Positions 4,728 through 6,740 of a stretch of DNA of 6,740 nt are shown piece by piece. The notes under the pieces were generated by a model, which made no database searches, had not been told where the DNA came from, and saw only the letters and a program-made list of their open reading frames with translations. How positions within the stretch are numbered: position 1 is the stretch's first letter; each line of letters starts with the position of its first letter. Source of the stretch: Nitrospiria bacterium (GTDB lineage: Bacteria > Nitrospirota > Nitrospiria > Nitrospirales > UBA8639). The DNA lies in contig JAUIKP010000181.1 in NCBI GenBank assembly GCA_030430725.1, positions 1-6,740 of the forward strand. Reading direction: 5' to 3'. The translations under genes and the position numbers were made by a program.

Positions 4728-5933
4728 TTACCAATTAAGAATTTTTCCGATTTCAGTCACCGTGTATCCCCCAAGCGATTCGATTTCCCGCCTGAAGGGT
4801 TGACTGACCATCGCATCAAGAAATTGAGACATGACAGGGTGGGATTGAAGAAATTCTCTGCGCATAATCAAGTCATACTGTTCTTCACGAAGCGGAATGA
4901 AGCCAAGACCATAATGACGAGCTGCCGCTTCGACTCCGATGCCCACGTCAGCCATGCCATCTCGAATCAGGCGAGCGACTTCGAGATGAGACGGCACTTC
5001 GTGGTCATACCCTAGTAATTGATGCCCCATTAGTCCTGATTTCTGAAGCAGGGTATCCAAAAGAAATCGAGCTCCAGCTCCCAATTCACGATTGACAAGA
5101 CGAAGTCCCGATTGGCCAAGGTCATCCATACCATGAATATGTTTGGGATTGCCCGCTTGAACCAACAAGCCCTGGACCCATGAAGCAAAACGCACGCCGA
5201 TAAAATCCTGCCCGGGACTATGCCGTTTCAGGTAAGGAAGGTTACTTTGCCCGGATTTCATATCCACAAGATGCAACCCTGCCATATGCACTTCATCCCG
5301 TTGAAGAGCACGGAGCGCATTCGCGCTTCCCATGGTCCAATTCGTGATTCCCGCCAAGGCATTAATCTTGCGGACATGCTCCCCGGCGAGAAATAACGCT
5401 GGGTCGCAACCTGCAATAAGAATCCCTTTTTTGATGACTTCCGAAGAATTCAGTAATTGAACCCTTACATGCGGCCATTTACCGCTGGAAGGTTTCTTCA
5501 CCCGTTCCTGAATGACTCCGTCAGCAGGTATCACAAAATTCAACACATCGCCCAGTTCGGCCATCGGTCTTGCTAGTACCCTGGATCCAACGTATGACAA
5601 CTTTACCCTTGTCGGTTGACCCGGAGGTGTTGAACCACCAATGTACTCCGCTTCAACCGTTTCTTCATGATTTGCCAGAAAAAAAAGATCCTCAACTCGG
5701 CACTTCAACGCACGAGCAAACCGTAGGGCAATGTGGGTGCTTGGTAAATACTGATTGGCTTCTATGGCATATACTGCTTGTCGTGTCAGCCCAACAAGGA
5801 TCGCTAATTCTGCCTGTGAGATTTCCTGTTTTTTCCGAATATCTCGCAAGCGATTACACACGGATTCTTGAGGTGGGACGTTCGCCGGCAGTGGAGTTTT
5901 TCGATTTTTAGGACCGATCTTTCTCATGATCAT
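4728..5933 (-). CDS. XRE-type HTH regulator with a molybdate-binding-protein-like (PBP_like) domain
   Basis: This is a cytosolic DNA-binding protein of 401 residues from the chosen ATG. An XRE-family helix-turn-helix occupies about residues 26-85 (RLRDIRKKQEISQAELA, then TRQAVYAIEANQYLPS). A linker with beta-strand character follows. Residues about 170-391 match the PBP_like domain related to periplasmic molybdate-binding proteins: GLHLVD (219-224), NRELGAGARFLLD (281-293), HLEVARLIRDGMADVGIG (316-333) and EEQYDLI (351-357). Such proteins are thought to sense an oxyanion such as molybdate or a molybdenum-cofactor-related ligand; the ligand here is not shown. The frame also offers a GTG at 5954 and an ATG at 5927. 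None has a strong ribosome-binding sequence. The 5933 ATG was chosen as a compromise, so the start is uncertain by about 10 codons. It runs opposite to the sulfur-carrier operon. Confidence 0.87.
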   Translation of the reverse strand: MIMRKIGPKNRKTPLPANVPPQESVCNRLRDIRKKQEISQAELAILVGLTRQAVYAIEANQYLPSTHIALRFARALKCRVEDLFFLANHEETVEAEYIGGSTPPGQPTRVKLSYVGSRVLARPMAELGDVLNFVIPADGVIQERVKKPSSGKWPHVRVQLLNSSEVIKKGILIAGCDPALFLAGEHVRKINALAGITNWTMGSANALRALQRDEVHMAGLHLVDMKSGQSNLPYLKRHSPGQDFIGVRFASWVQGLLVQAGNPKHIHGMDDLGQSGLRLVNRELGAGARFLLDTLLQKSGLMGHQLLGYDHEVPSHLEVARLIRDGMADVGIGVEAAARHYGLGFIPLREEQYDLIMRREFLQSHPVMSQFLDAMVSQPFRREIESLGGYTVTEIGKILNW

Positions 5934-5954
5934 CTTATTGTAACGGAATATCAC

Positions 5955-6093
5955 TGAGGATGACCGATGGACCCCATGGCCTGCTCAATACGGATTGATC
6001 ACCCTTGGGACGCTTATACCCGACTACATTACAAAAAACCCGTAGGTATCATTTCCGCCCCCATCTCATAGCGATCAACTTAGGAACACATGC
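5955..6093 (-). promoter_or_regulatory. Likely promoter/operator region of the HTH-PBP regulator
   Basis: The 139 bp upstream of the regulator, extending to 160 bp if the ATG at 5933 is used, contain an inverted repeat TCAAT-ACGG-ATTGA (5985-5998) that might be an autoregulatory site. A TACAAT sequence on the minus strand (5942-5937) lies only 3 bases before the ATG at 5933, raising the possibility of a nearly leaderless transcript, but no good -35 accompanies it. A minus-strand T-run (plus-strand AAAAAA near 6032-6037) follows the lipoprotein gene but has no convincing stem. All of this is weak. Confidence 0.25.
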
Positions 6094-6740
6094 TTACATT
6101 TTCATCATCGACAATCGGGAAAGATCGAGAACAATCTCCCCACTATGTTCGTCTCCTAAAATAGCTTCCCAAAAACTTGTCTTTTTCGGCAGCACAGTCT
6201 CTTCTGTCTCATAAAGTAAATCTACATCAAGTGGAGCAAGAGAAAACAATGGATAGCGCCGATCATAGATCAGACCTGCAGGGGGAATTTCATAGCTTGT
6301 GCGGTGATTACTGATGATGACGTGGAGATGCCCATCTCTGACATACATCCCTCCAGAGGTCACTTCCCGTTTCGTGGCATTCACCGGCTGGCTGATGTAA
6401 AACGTGACCAGTTCCTGTGGAACAGCTAATCCTAACCCCTCCCGCAATCGTGGCACCAATAATTCGATTTCTTCTTTATTGAAAGCCGGCTCAGGATCCG
6501 CGAGACCACGAAGCCAACGAATGGGGCCTGAACGATACTCACGCACCCGTAATCCCCTCAGGGCTTCGATCATTTGGCGCCGAGACATGGCGGCGGGATG
6601 ATCGTTCAATGTCTGAGGAACATCAGGATCGACCCAGGGGGACACCTCAAGTCGAACAAACGATGTGGGATTTTCGTAAACCAGATAGGAATAGAATGGA
6701 GGAGCGACACAGCCCGTGAATAGACATCCAATAAGTACGC
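6094..6740 (-). CDS. Lipoprotein-like protein of unknown function (N-terminus beyond the right edge)
   Basis: The minus-strand frame ends at a TAA (6096-6094) and stays open to the right edge, giving 214 visible residues. A GTG at 6645 could be taken as a start, but the frame continues upstream as ordinary protein. The first visible residues read VLIGCLFTGCVAPP, a hydrophobic stretch ending in a lipobox (LFTG|C; LIG|C is an alternative). That indicates a lipoprotein signal peptide whose first residues lie outside the window. The mature part has a helical section with RLREGLGLAVPQELVTFYI, and then a beta-rich half with GGMYVRDGHLHVIISNHRT and YEIPPAGLIYDRRYPL. It should be anchored in the outer or inner membrane, facing the periplasm. 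I do not recognise the family. It precedes the regulator on the same strand with a 139-160 bp gap, so co-transcription is possible but not shown. Confidence 0.75.
   Translation of the reverse strand, partial: VLIGCLFTGCVAPPFYSYLVYENPTSFVRLEVSPWVDPDVPQTLNDHPAAMSRRQMIEALRGLRVREYRSGPIRWLRGLADPEPAFNKEEIELLVPRLREGLGLAVPQELVTFYISQPVNATKREVTSGGMYVRDGHLHVIISNHRTSYEIPPAGLIYDRRYPLFSLAPLDVDLLYETEETVLPKKTSFWEAILGDEHSGEIVLDLSRLSMMKM

Noticed and set aside
4671..5015. Plus-strand open frame at the end of the regulator gene
   Set aside because: It lies antisense to the conserved PBP_like domain, has no ribosome-binding sequence and shows no recognisable family.
6005..6214. Short plus-strand open frame between regulator and lipoprotein genes
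   Set aside because: More than half of it is antisense to the lipoprotein gene; composition and start context do not support coding.
1..6740. CRISPR arrays, tRNA or rRNA genes, insertion sequences, long repeats
   Set aside because: No regular direct repeats, transposase-like frames, terminal inverted repeats or tRNA cloverleaf patterns were seen; the only long similarity is between the two E1 paralogues.

Overview
The window looks like a chromosomal segment of a Gram-negative bacterium of roughly even base composition, most plausibly a Nitrospira-type member of the Nitrospirota. That placement is an inference from the recalled gene order (MoeB-like, threonine synthase, MoaD/ThiS, NIL, MoeB-like, JAMM protease) and from exported and lipoprotein-type proteins; no rRNA or marker gene is present to prove it.

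Bases 1-94 hold the end of an upstream plus-strand gene. Bases 161-4101 form one tightly packed plus-strand operon of six genes: a ThiF/MoeB-type E1-like enzyme; a zinc-ribbon threonine synthase homologue (PLP fold type II); a MoaD/ThiS-type sulfur carrier that strongly resembles mycobacterial CysO; a stand-alone NIL domain protein; a second E1-like enzyme about half identical to the first; and a JAMM metallopeptidase of the Mec/HcyD type. Gene junctions are short: 31 bp, a 4-bp overlap, a 1-bp overlap, 14 bp and 4 bp. This is the parts list of a protein-thiocarboxylate sulfur transfer route. The peptidase would trim the carrier, whose C-terminus reads Gly-Gly-Ser and so masks the reactive Gly-Gly. 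An E1-like enzyme would adenylate the exposed glycine so that it can receive sulfur, and a PLP enzyme would use the thiocarboxylate to build cysteine or homocysteine. The peptidase could also release the amino acid from the carrier afterwards. The unusual feature is that the PLP partner is a threonine synthase homologue rather than CysM or MetY, accompanied by a NIL protein and a duplicated E1. No rhodanese or other sulfur donor is encoded here.

Bases 4213-4563 encode a small exported protein, preceded by a plausible promoter and a perfect 7+2+7 palindrome. Downstream the strand switches. A minus-strand regulator (4728-5933) joins an XRE-type helix-turn-helix to a molybdate-binding-protein-like (PBP_like) domain. 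Upstream of it on the same strand is a lipoprotein-like gene of unknown function (6094 to the right edge) whose start lies outside the window, although its lipobox is visible just inside.

The main interest is the operon as a possible variant of carrier-protein-based cysteine/homocysteine (or linked threonine) biosynthesis.
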